Origin: Corynebacterium lujinxingii | GTDB lineage: Bacteria; Actinomycetota; Actinomycetes; Mycobacteriales; Mycobacteriaceae | Length of the DNA: 64,000 bases | Assembly: GCF_014490555.1 (NCBI RefSeq) | Contig: NZ_CP061032.1 | Location: 2,108,001 to 2,172,000 of the forward strand | Reading direction: 5' to 3' | In this document: piece by piece, positions 33,904-41,968 of the stretch | How positions within the stretch are numbered: the first letter of the stretch is position 1 | Layout: each line of letters opens with the position of its first letter | Translations under genes and position numbers: made by a program | The notes under the pieces: model-generated | Seen by the model: only the letters and a program-made list of their open reading frames with translations | Told to the model about the DNA's origin: nothing | Database searches by the model: none

Positions 33904-34053
33904 AAATGCTCCTCGGAAATCGCGTCTTCCGGCACGGCGGTTGCGCGTGCCGGCGGATCTTCCCCCGGGAGCACCGTGCGCGATATGCGCGGTTGCTTGC
34001 CGACGAGCCGGGGGCCTTTACCGTCGAACTTCTTGATCCACAACGCACACTAA
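33904..34053 (-). other. Leader of the unknown gene, possibly containing a small ORF
   Basis: 150 bases separate the McbR-type operator from the ATG at 33903. On the minus strand a frame opens at a TTG at 34041-34043 (WIKKFDGKGPRLVGKQPRIS at its start) and runs into the downstream gene, stopping at 33816. A second short frame, GTG to TAA, encodes about 10 residues. Neither has a convincing ribosome site. Either could be a leader peptide or the leader may be untranslated. Confidence 0.3.
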
Positions 34054-34069
34054 TAGACCAAGCGGTCTA
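34054..34069 (-). promoter_or_regulatory. Perfect McbR-type operator
   Basis: TAGAC-N6-GTCTA with all ten defined positions matched. Read on the minus strand, its 17 bases TAGACCGCTTGGTCTAT differ at only two positions from the fpr2 site. TATTAG overlaps the box edge as a possible -10 for minus-strand transcription toward the unknown gene at 33568-33903. The remaining 160 bases to position 34230 hold no gene I can support. Confidence 0.72.
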
Positions 34070-34230
34070 CTGTCAAGCGCGAACCTCGATGACGATAGTT
34101 CGATGGGCATACTCCCATGTCAGTGCATTACTTGACGACGACACCCCGCACCGACGAAAACCTTCCACCCAGGAACTATTGTCATCGGACTATCGACATT
34201 TGCGGAAATGGGACACGAAACCGCGGCGCC

Positions 34231-35925
34231 CTACCCGCACCGCACGATCGGCTGCGGATCGTAGACCGTGGTCTGGGTCTCGCGGTTGATCTCGTTGCCG
34301 GCGAGGTCGTAGATGATGCGGGTGTCCGAGGTGGTAAAGCCCGGGGCGCCACCGGAGGGCGAGCAGTTCGCCCCGGAGACGTAGACCGGCTGCGGGCTGG
34401 TCTGGGCCCAGCGACCACCGTTGATGGATTCGACGTTCACGGTGTTGACCCCCATGAGGCTGACGGTGACTTGACCGCCGCCGACGTTGGTGGCGATACG
34501 CACCGGGTACGGGCTGTCGTTGCGGAACTGCAAGTCGATAGCGCCTTCGTACACGGTGGCTTCACGGCCGGCCGGGTAGCGGGAGATGTAGTACGAGTGC
34601 GGGGTGTGCGCAACGTCGGTCATGCCGGCGAAGTAGGCCGCGTTGTACAAGGTGGTCGCGAACTGGGAGATGCCACCGCCGACGGCGGTGTCCGCGCGAC
34701 CGTTGAGGATGATGCCGGATTCGACGTAGCCCTGGGCGGTGCCGCGGGGGCCGGTAAACCCGTTGAGGGAGAACGTCTCGCCCGGGTTCACAATGGCACC
34801 GTTGACCGTGCCCGCCACGATCGCGATGTTGGTACCGGAGGCGCCGGAGTAGCCGCCGGTCGTAAACGAGCCGACGACCTCGTCGAAGGTGGCGTTGTTG
34901 GCGTCGTCGGTGGTGAACTCGGCGGGGACCTCCTTGTATTCGGCGTCCCAGGTGCGGGGTTTGTCGCCGAGCAAACGGTCGTTGAAGCCGGCCATGGTCT
35001 TTTCCCAGTCGACGATGGTGCCGTCAACGGACGGCTCTACCCCACCGCCGGCGAGCACGCGGGCGTTTTGGGTTTCGACCTCGCTGTCCGCGAGTTGCTC
35101 GCCGAGGATGCCCTGGGCGGCCTCGGTGTTCACGCGCGGCGTGATTTTGCCGTCCTCGTTGGGGAAGCTGACCACCTCGCCAAGGCGATCCTCGGGGATG
35201 GCGGCGGTGTGGTCCTCGCGGCCGTTGACGGTCAGCGGGCCGTTCAGGGCTGCGCGCACGGGGCCGTCCATGGCGGCGGTGATGACGGCGCTATCAATCG
35301 CAGGCGGGATCTCGATCGGTTCGATGTCGATGCCGTCGGGGTTGAGCCAGCCGGTGGTGGTTTCGTCGTGAAGCGTTGCGCGGTCGACCTTCTGGCCGCT
35401 GACCGGGTCGGTGGTCTCGGCCTTGCCTGCCTTGACGCTGATGGTGCCGTCGGTGGGGTCGACGTGCAGTTCGTCGGTCAAGCGGTCAAGTTGCCGTTTC
35501 AGGGCGGGCTCATCGATACGCGGAACGACGTCGACTTCGCGGGTGGTGAACAGGCCGCGCAGGCGCGAGATCGGGTTGGCGGTTTCGACGCCGGCGGCGT
35601 CTACGGTGCCCTGCCAATCGATGCCCAGGCCGGACTTGGCGGGCACGAACGTCGCGGCCTTGTCGCCTGCGCGGACCTCGACTGGCTCGTCGGCGATGCC
35701 GCCGAGTTCGCTTTCGAGCTTCTCGCGCGCCTCGTCGGGTTTCATCGCCCCGATGTTCACGCCGCCGACGGTGGTGCCACGCGGCACGTTGCCGCGGTGC
35801 ATCGCCAGGTCGGCGAGGTAGAGCGCGAGTGCGATCGCGACGATGCCGAGCAGCACGCCGAGTGCGATCTTGCCGCCGCGGCCGGAACTGCCCGCTCTAT
35901 GCGAGGTTGCGTTCACCGTAGTCAC
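34231..35925 (-). CDS. VanW/YoaR-family cell-wall protein
   Basis: 564-residue protein with a cytoplasmic N-terminus, one membrane helix (KIALGVLLGIVAIALALYLA, about residues 19-38) and an extracytoplasmic part. Two YoaR-like peptidoglycan-binding repeats follow (GGVNIGAMKPDEAREKLESE is the first). The C-terminal VanW domain shows GGYSGASGTNIAIVAGTVNG, NPGETFSLNGFTGPR and GGGISQFATTLYNAAYFAGM. Related proteins have putative roles in cell-wall stress and vancomycin resistance clusters, with no defined activity. GTG start at 35923-35925. Confidence 0.86.
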   Translation of the reverse strand: MTTVNATSHRAGSSGRGGKIALGVLLGIVAIALALYLADLAMHRGNVPRGTTVGGVNIGAMKPDEAREKLESELGGIADEPVEVRAGDKAATFVPAKSGLGIDWQGTVDAAGVETANPISRLRGLFTTREVDVVPRIDEPALKRQLDRLTDELHVDPTDGTISVKAGKAETTDPVSGQKVDRATLHDETTTGWLNPDGIDIEPIEIPPAIDSAVITAAMDGPVRAALNGPLTVNGREDHTAAIPEDRLGEVVSFPNEDGKITPRVNTEAAQGILGEQLADSEVETQNARVLAGGGVEPSVDGTIVDWEKTMAGFNDRLLGDKPRTWDAEYKEVPAEFTTDDANNATFDEVVGSFTTGGYSGASGTNIAIVAGTVNGAIVNPGETFSLNGFTGPRGTAQGYVESGIILNGRADTAVGGGISQFATTLYNAAYFAGMTDVAHTPHSYYISRYPAGREATVYEGAIDLQFRNDSPYPVRIATNVGGGQVTVSLMGVNTVNVESINGGRWAQTSPQPVYVSGANCSPSGGAPGFTTSDTRIIYDLAGNEINRETQTTVYDPQPIVRCG

Positions 35926-35961
35926 CCAAACCAGGGTAATGGAGATCTTTGAAAGAGCTGC

Positions 35962-37140
35962 CTAGAGGCTGTCGTCGATAAGCATTTGCTGTACGCGGGT
36001 GGCGGCTTCGGTGACGCGCTCTTCGGGGATGTAGCCGTTGTGCACGCACCACACGATGTGGTCGATGATCGCGGGCAGGTCCTTGCCGGAGGACCATAAC
36101 GCCTGGTCGGCGCCGGATCCGATGGCGCGGGCGACGGCGTCGCGGGTGGGCGCGTAGTCCAAGATGCCGCGCATGCCGGACAGGTCGTCGGTGACCACCA
36201 CGCCGTTGAACGGCACGCCGCCGGGGTAGTCGCCCTCGCGTAGGATGCGGTAGGCCTCCGGGTTCATGGAACTCGGCACGCCGTCGGGACCAAGGCCCGG
36301 CACGATCATGTGGCCCATCATCACGCTGGCGCGCGGGTACTTCGACAGCAGCGGACCGTAGGGACGCATGTCCAGCTCGCGCATCTCGTGCAGCGGCGGG
36401 GTGACCGCAAGTTGCAGGTGGGTATCTCCCGAGGCGCGGCCGTGGCCCGGGAAGTGTTTGAAGGTGGGGGTGATGTTGGCGTCGATAAGCCCCTGCGAAA
36501 ACAGCGACGCCACTCGCACGACCTCGGCCGGATCGCCGTTGAATGAGCGGTCGCCGACGATGTCCAGGTTGGTCACATCCAGGTCAAGCAGCGGCGCGTA
36601 GTCCACGTTCACCCCGTGCTCGCGCAGCGCCCGGCCGATGTCCCAGCCGGTGCCGCGGATGACCTCCGGCGGGGTGCCAGCGAGCGCGCGCGGCGACATG
36701 AACTCGCCGAACACCCCAGTGTGGCGCTGCACGCGGCCGCCCTCGAAGTCGATGGAAACGGAAAACGGCCGGTCGTACTGCTCGCGCAACGCGTTGATGT
36801 TGCGGCCCGGTTCCGTGAGCAACTTCGGGTCCGCCCAGCTCGGAATGATCAGCCCGCCGGCGCCCTGGTCGAGCGCGAACCGCGCCTGGTCGTAGTTGGA
36901 CACGCCGACGACCATCAGCGACGCCACACGCGCCCGCAGGTCCTCCGGCACGCGCTGTTGCGCCGGGCTGAGCACCTGGGGAGCTGCTTGCTTATCGACG
37001 AACCCCTGCCCCGGCTGCCCCTCCGTCGAGGTCACCGTCACCACTTCGGTCTCCGGCGCCGGTGTTTCCTCCGGGGCGCAGGCGGCAAGGCCGGCGCACA
37101 TAAGCAGCACAGTGGCAGCCGCTGTGGCTCGAACCCGCAT
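35962..37140 (-). CDS. Glycoside hydrolase family 3 lipoprotein (beta-N-acetylglucosaminidase-like)
   Basis: 392-residue lipoprotein, signal peptide ending in the lipobox AGLAACAPEE (Cys near 21). The GH3 N-terminal barrel is clear: SVSIDFEGGRVQRHTGVFGE, KHFPGHGRASGDTHLQL (the His-Asp dyad characteristic of NagZ-type beta-N-acetylglucosaminidases) and VVVTDDLSGMRGI with the likely nucleophile aspartate. It should trim N-acetylglucosamine from muropeptides or glycolipids outside the membrane; LpqI of mycobacteria is a comparable lipoprotein. The start at 37138-37140 (MRVRATAAATVLL) has GAAGGGG upstream. Confidence 0.88.
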   Translation of the reverse strand: MRVRATAAATVLLMCAGLAACAPEETPAPETEVVTVTSTEGQPGQGFVDKQAAPQVLSPAQQRVPEDLRARVASLMVVGVSNYDQARFALDQGAGGLIIPSWADPKLLTEPGRNINALREQYDRPFSVSIDFEGGRVQRHTGVFGEFMSPRALAGTPPEVIRGTGWDIGRALREHGVNVDYAPLLDLDVTNLDIVGDRSFNGDPAEVVRVASLFSQGLIDANITPTFKHFPGHGRASGDTHLQLAVTPPLHEMRELDMRPYGPLLSKYPRASVMMGHMIVPGLGPDGVPSSMNPEAYRILREGDYPGGVPFNGVVVTDDLSGMRGILDYAPTRDAVARAIGSGADQALWSSGKDLPAIIDHIVWCVHNGYIPEERVTEAATRVQQMLIDDSL

Positions 37141-37207
37141 TGCACAGACCCCTTCATCGTGTGTGGAAACGCCATTACTGTACTCGCCACTGGTAGCCTT
37201 ACCCGAC

Positions 37208-37417
37208 ATGTCCCATCGCGTGAACCTGCTGCCCGAGCCGCTGCGTCAACACGCTGCCTCGCCCGTGGTGGCCAGCGCCGTTGTCGGCATCGTCCTCGGC
37301 GTGGTCGGGGTGCTCGGCATCGCGGCGGCGTCGGGCCAGTCGACGGTGCCGGAGGATACTGCCGTCGCCGCCGACGACGCGGTGCTCGGCGGGCCGGAGT
37401 ACGGCTCGCGGAAGTAG
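37208..37417 (+). CDS. DUF2613 family small membrane protein
   Basis: 69-residue protein with one central hydrophobic helix, SPVVASAVVGIVLGVVGVLG, preceded by LLPEPLRQHAA and followed by a short exported tail. This matches the DUF2613 family restricted to mycolata. It sits directly upstream of the arabinosyltransferase gene, six bases from its start, the position it holds in other corynebacteria, so it may assist AftD or membrane placement of the arabinan machinery. Function unknown. Confidence 0.8.
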   Translation: MSHRVNLLPEPLRQHAASPVVASAVVGIVLGVVGVLGIAAASGQSTVPEDTAVAADDAVLGGPEYGSRK

Positions 37418-37423
37418 GCCGGC

Positions 37424-40321
37424 GTGCGCTCGTCGTCACGCGCGCATGTGCTCGGTTGGCTCGCGCTGATTCTGCTCACGCTCGCGCAGCCGCCCGGGCG
37501 GGTCGCGGCGGACACGAAGTTCGACCTTGTCGCTGATCCGCTGCGGTTTCTTACCCGCGCCACCCACGCGTTTACCGACGAGTTCCCGCTCGGCCAGGTG
37601 CAGAACCAGGCGTACGGGTACCTCTTCCCGCAAGGCGCGTTTTTCCTGCTTCTCGATTGGGCACCGGATTGGCTCGCCCAGCGCGCGTGGTGGTCGTTGC
37701 TGCTGTGCCTGGCGTACTCGGGCACGCTGGTGCTTGCGCGTCGCATCGGGATCCGGGGCACGTGGCCACCGGTCCTCGCGGCGATCTTGTACGCGCTAAG
37801 CCCGAGGATTTTGACCACGCTCACCGCAATCTCGTCGGAGGCGTGGCCGGTCGCGCTCGTGCCGTGGACACTCGTGCCGTTGGTGTCTAAAAGGCCCCAG
37901 GTCGCACCCGCGCTGGTGGCGGTGGCATGCATGGGCGCGGTCAACGCAACCGCCACCGTCGCCGCGTGTCTGCCGGCGTTCGTGCTGCTGCTTGCGCGGC
38001 GCGCGTTGAAGCAGGCGGCGCTGTTCGCCGCCGGAGCGATGGCCGTCTCAGCGTGGTGGATCGGGCCACTGCTCGTGCTCGGCCGGTACTCCCCGCCGTT
38101 TACGGACTTCATCGAGTCCGCACACGTGACCACCGCATGGCTCAACCCGGTGGAGATCTTGCGCGGCACCACCTCCTGGACGCCGTTCGTGGACACCGAG
38201 CGCGCCGCCGGTCACCTTTTGGTCGCCGAACCCGCGTTCATCATCGCCACCTGCCTGGTCGCTGCCGTGGGGCTCGCCGGCCTCGCCCGGCGCGACATGC
38301 CGTGGCGCGGGCCGCTACTCACCATTTTCGCCGTCGGGTTTGTCATTCTCGGGACGTCGGCGAGCATCGCCTCGCTTTACGACGACACCCTCGCCCCGTT
38401 GCGCAACCTCCACAAATTCGATCCGCTGGTGCGCCTGCCACTCGTGCTCGGGGTGGGGTTTGTGGCATCAACGGTGCGCCGCCCGCAGATCGTCGGCGTG
38501 ACCCTTGCCGCCGCGGTGGCGGTGGCACCCGCGTGGTCGCTGCGCTTGCTGCCGGAGGGCACCTGGACCGAGGTCTCCCCGGATTGGCTGGCGGCCGGGC
38601 AGTGGCTGGAGGAGCACGCCGCGGGCACGCGCACCCTGGTAGTGCCGCCCACGCAGTTTGCGCGCCAAGACTGGGGCTGGACCCGCGACGAGCCGATCCA
38701 GGCGCTGACCAGCACCCGCTTCGCGTTCCGGGATGCTGTGCCCCTTGTGGATCCGGAGGCGATTCGCGGGTTGGACGGGCAGACGGGGGTCGTCGATACG
38801 CAAGCGCTGCGCTCCATCGGCGTGGGCGCGGTAGTGGTGCGCCGCGACCTCGAGCACCAGCCGCCCACGCCGAGCCTGGGCGAGCCGGACGCGAGTTTCG
38901 GCGACGTGGATATCCACCTGCTCGACCCGGAGGCGGATGTGATAGACACCGACCGCGCCCCCATTGCCGTCGACGGCGGCGGCGAGGTTCTGGCTCTGTT
39001 GTGGCGCGAACTCGGCTACTTTCCGGCAACGCTGACCAGCGGGAACGCCGACATCGTCACCGACACTCCAGCGTTGTCAGTTCGCAACTACGGCACCATC
39101 AGCGGCCAGTCCGGCACCCTGGCCGGCGAGTGGGAGGACACCACCGTGCGCAACCGGGTGAAGGATTACCCGTCCGCCGGCACGCGGGTAGGCGTGCGCG
39201 AGGAGGGGATGGCGCGGGCGTCGTCGTCACGCGCGGACGCTGGCGCGTTCGGTGGTCCGGTACCGGCGAACTCGCTCACTGCCGCCTTCGACGGGCTGGC
39301 AGAGACCGCGTGGTGGCCCGCGCCGGGCGATAACGACGCGTGGATCGAGTTCGACTCGCAAGCAGATACGGTCACCGTGACCGCCACCGCCGACACCACG
39401 GTGCGGCTGTGCGACCGCAACGACCACTGCCGCAGCGTCACCCTGGTCAAAGACCAGCCGCGGCGGCTCACCCGCGGCGACGCCGCAATCCTGCGCCTGA
39501 CCGAACCGGTAGGCATCCGTGAACTTGACGCCGGCGTGCGCCGCATCGTGGAGGTCAACGGCACCGCGGACCGCTACTTTTTCCAGCGCCGCTTCCCCGC
39601 CACCAGCGTGATCCAGCGCCGCTTCACCACCGCCGTGGACAGCGAGTGGGAACTGTCGCAGCCCGCCACCATCGACGGCGAGCGCCACGTCGGCCGCGTG
39701 TTCCTCGAGGCCGGCACCCACGAACTGTTCACCCGCGCCGAAACCGTGATGCTCTCGCGCGCGCCGCTGCCCGACGCAGATGGCGACCGGCTCATCCTGA
39801 CCACCCGCGCGTACAACGAGGGCCTGCGTGGCACCCTCGGCGGCACCCCGCTGGAGCCTGTGCGTGTCGACGCCGGCGCCCAGGCCTTCCGCGTCCCCGA
39901 CGGCGCCACCGGGCAGTTCGAGATGACGTTTGCAGGCGATAACTCCTACCGGTACTCGCTCCTCCTCGGCGGGGCGTTCAGCCTGCTCGTCGTAGTGTTT
40001 TGCCTGTGGGCGCCCTGGCGCCGCTTCGAGCGATTCACCCCGCCGCCCGGCGCGAACTGGCTTTCCGGGGTGGCTGTAATCGCCGCAGCACCCCTGCCCG
40101 GCCTGGTCGCGGTCGCGCTCGCGTGGCTAGTCCGACGCTTCACCGTCCTACCGATGCCACACCTCGCCGCCGCGTCGATGACCGTGGCCGGGCTCGTGCT
40201 CGCGCGTGCGCCATGGCCGGCGGCGAACTACGCGGGGTGGTCGCTGTTTTGTGTCTTCGCCGCGTGCTTCGCCGTGGCCTGCCTGACCAATCGCGCGCCG
40301 GGCACCTCCACCAACTCGTAG
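37424..40321 (+). CDS. aftD: Alpha-(1->3)-arabinofuranosyltransferase AftD
   Basis: 965-residue GT-C membrane glycosyltransferase that adds branching alpha-1,3-arabinofuranose to arabinogalactan or lipoarabinomannan from decaprenyl-phospho-arabinose. The DUF3367 domain fills the N-terminal half: about ten helices with the acidic loop FLTRATHAFTDEFPLGQVQN, which should carry the catalytic aspartate/glutamate. A soluble exported part with carbohydrate-binding-like beta domains follows (LTAAFDGLAETAWWPAPGDN), then further C-terminal helices. GTG start after DUF2613. Shorter than mycobacterial AftD (about 1400 residues), as is usual in corynebacteria. Its last 94 bases overlap the convergent acyltransferase gene. 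Confidence 0.9.
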   Translation: MRSSSRAHVLGWLALILLTLAQPPGRVAADTKFDLVADPLRFLTRATHAFTDEFPLGQVQNQAYGYLFPQGAFFLLLDWAPDWLAQRAWWSLLLCLAYSGTLVLARRIGIRGTWPPVLAAILYALSPRILTTLTAISSEAWPVALVPWTLVPLVSKRPQVAPALVAVACMGAVNATATVAACLPAFVLLLARRALKQAALFAAGAMAVSAWWIGPLLVLGRYSPPFTDFIESAHVTTAWLNPVEILRGTTSWTPFVDTERAAGHLLVAEPAFIIATCLVAAVGLAGLARRDMPWRGPLLTIFAVGFVILGTSASIASLYDDTLAPLRNLHKFDPLVRLPLVLGVGFVASTVRRPQIVGVTLAAAVAVAPAWSLRLLPEGTWTEVSPDWLAAGQWLEEHAAGTRTLVVPPTQFARQDWGWTRDEPIQALTSTRFAFRDAVPLVDPEAIRGLDGQTGVVDTQALRSIGVGAVVVRRDLEHQPPTPSLGEPDASFGDVDIHLLDPEADVIDTDRAPIAVDGGGEVLALLWRELGYFPATLTSGNADIVTDTPALSVRNYGTISGQSGTLAGEWEDTTVRNRVKDYPSAGTRVGVREEGMARASSSRADAGAFGGPVPANSLTAAFDGLAETAWWPAPGDNDAWIEFDSQADTVTVTATADTTVRLCDRNDHCRSVTLVKDQPRRLTRGDAAILRLTEPVGIRELDAGVRRIVEVNGTADRYFFQRRFPATSVIQRRFTTAVDSEWELSQPATIDGERHVGRVFLEAGTHELFTRAETVMLSRAPLPDADGDRLILTTRAYNEGLRGTLGGTPLEPVRVDAGAQAFRVPDGATGQFEMTFAGDNSYRYSLLLGGAFSLLVVVFCLWAPWRRFERFTPPPGANWLSGVAVIAAAPLPGLVAVALAWLVRRFTVLPMPHLAAASMTVAGLVLARAPWPAANYAGWSLFCVFAACFAVACLTNRAPGTSTNS

Positions 40322-41292
40322 GACACGTACGCCACAGCCGTGCTGGCCAGCGCGGTGGCCGCGTACACGACCACGAAGTGCCCACTGAACATATCCACGC
40401 CGAGTACCGGGAACACGAAGTACAGCACCGCCATGTGCCACAAAAACACCGAGTAGGACCAGTGCCCCAAGGTGCGCATGCGTGACGACGACAACCACGT
40501 CCCCGCCACACGCTGCCCCAGCGCAAAGGGCGCGACGATGAGGGCAGCGAACACCGCACCGAGCAGCACCCGCACGTTGAACTCGAGCGGGTCCGGGTGA
40601 GCGAGCCCCCGCGGGCCGATGACACCGGCGATCCACGCGACCGGCAGCGCTAGGAGGGGAAACGGCCAGCGCGGGCCAGCGTATCGCACCCCGGCGCGCT
40701 CCAGCTCGGCGAGCACAAGCCCGACGGCGAACCACGGCGCGTACGACGGCGGCCAGATCTGCAGATTCACCACCGCCGGATCCGCGATGCCCGACACCGC
40801 CCACGGCCAGGCCAGCCCGAGCGCCACCGACACCGCCAGGGCGATGCGCCGCCCCCGCGCGGTAAGCCTCAGGTACAGCGGCAGCACCAGGTAGAAGGCG
40901 GCTTCGATGCACAGGGACCACATCTGCGTGAGGCCGTCGATAAGCGCGTGCGGCACGTAGACCTGCACTAACAGGAAGTTCGCCACAACCTGGCTTGCGT
41001 TTACGCCCGCGAGCGGCGGCAGCGCGAGCAGCACCACTGCAACGCACACCACGTACGCGGGTACGAGGCGTGCGACGCGGCGCGAGTAGTAGCCGTCGCG
41101 TAATCCGCCGCGCGCGAGCAGGAACGCCGAGAGCGCGAAGAACACGGCGACGAAGTAGTCGAAGCGCTCGAGTACCGCCGAACCGGCCCCGGTTTGGAAC
41201 GCGACGTGGGTGGCCACGATCCCGTAGGCGGCGACGGCGCGCAGGCCGTCGAGCTCGGGAAGGATGGCTGGTCTCGGATTCACGATGGGCAA
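40228..41292 (-). CDS. Acyltransferase-3 family membrane protein, candidate trehalose monomycolate acetyltransferase
   Basis: 354-residue polytopic membrane acyltransferase (OafA/YrhL type). It starts with the family signature ELDGLRAVAAYGIVATHVAF, FVAVFFALSAFLLARG follows, and it ends in SYELVEVPGARLVRQA. The histidine in VATHV is the expected catalytic residue. In C. glutamicum the acyltransferase next to aftD is TmaT, which acetylates trehalose mycolate before MmpL-mediated export. Position here is equivalent, so the same role is likely but inferred. Convergent overlap with aftD; 28 bases separate its start from the divergent DUF3068 gene. Confidence 0.85.
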   Translation of the reverse strand: MPIVNPRPAILPELDGLRAVAAYGIVATHVAFQTGAGSAVLERFDYFVAVFFALSAFLLARGGLRDGYYSRRVARLVPAYVVCVAVVLLALPPLAGVNASQVVANFLLVQVYVPHALIDGLTQMWSLCIEAAFYLVLPLYLRLTARGRRIALAVSVALGLAWPWAVSGIADPAVVNLQIWPPSYAPWFAVGLVLAELERAGVRYAGPRWPFPLLALPVAWIAGVIGPRGLAHPDPLEFNVRVLLGAVFAALIVAPFALGQRVAGTWLSSSRMRTLGHWSYSVFLWHMAVLYFVFPVLGVDMFSGHFVVVYAATALASTAVAYVSYELVEVPGARLVRQATAKHAAKTQNSDHPA

Positions 41293-41320
41293 AGTCTAGC
41301 GGCCCGGTAGGGTAAGTCGG

Positions 41321-41968
41321 GTGAATCTGCGTCGCCGTCTCGCCGCCTGCCTGGGCGTCATTGTTGTCTGCGCAGTACTCAATATCGCCTCGCCGATCGT
41401 GATCGCGAAGCAGCGCACTCTTGTCCCCGGCGACTACACGATGCACTTCAGCGGCGAGCGCTCCCGCACCGTAACGCTCACCGAAGCACCGAAGGCGATG
41501 CGGGCCCGCGTCGAGGTCGACGGCGAGGAAGTCGACTCCTTCCTCATCGACCCCTCCACCGCGTTTCCCACGAGAGGCCGCGCCGGCCTCGGCCCACTCA
41601 TCCCGTACAACCCGGAGCGTCGCACTTACCCGCTGCACGACCCCACCACCGGCAACGACGCCGCCCTCGATTACCTCGGCCCCGGCAACGTGCGCGGCCT
41701 GGAGACCTACAAATACGCCGCCACGCTTTCCGACGGCTGCACGCGCACCGTCGACGCCGAACGCCGCACCGGCCGCATCCTCGACGAGGTATGGGACTGC
41801 CCACCCGAGCAGTGGGTGCTTGCCGACGACACCAAAACCGCCGCCGTCAACGCCGCCCGAAACGATATCGCCTGGCTGCGCGGCCTGCAGGTGATGGCGG
41901 TGCTGACGCGGTTCATCGCGGCCGTGGCGTTCATCGTCGGGCTGGTGGCCTATGCGCGCCGCCGTTAA
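41321..41968 (+). CDS. DUF3068 (PorA family) membrane-anchored protein
   Basis: 215 residues, topology helix-soluble domain-helix: LAACLGVIVVCAVLNIASPI at the N-terminus and FIAAVAFIVGLVAYARRR at the C-terminus, with an exported domain between. This is the layout of the DUF3068 family, which databases name porin PorA family although it is unrelated in sequence to the small PorA channel. The exported part has YKYAATLSDGCTRTVDAERR and a DCPPEQW block with two cysteines that may form a disulfide. GTG start; the last 17 bases overlap the next membrane protein. Confidence 0.8.
   Translation: MNLRRRLAACLGVIVVCAVLNIASPIVIAKQRTLVPGDYTMHFSGERSRTVTLTEAPKAMRARVEVDGEEVDSFLIDPSTAFPTRGRAGLGPLIPYNPERRTYPLHDPTTGNDAALDYLGPGNVRGLETYKYAATLSDGCTRTVDAERRTGRILDEVWDCPPEQWVLADDTKTAAVNAARNDIAWLRGLQVMAVLTRFIAAVAFIVGLVAYARRR

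Noticed and set aside
33906..34289. 127-codon plus-strand frame across the McbR box region
   Set aside because: It runs through the operator and into the antisense of the VanW-type gene, with no ribosome site or family resemblance.
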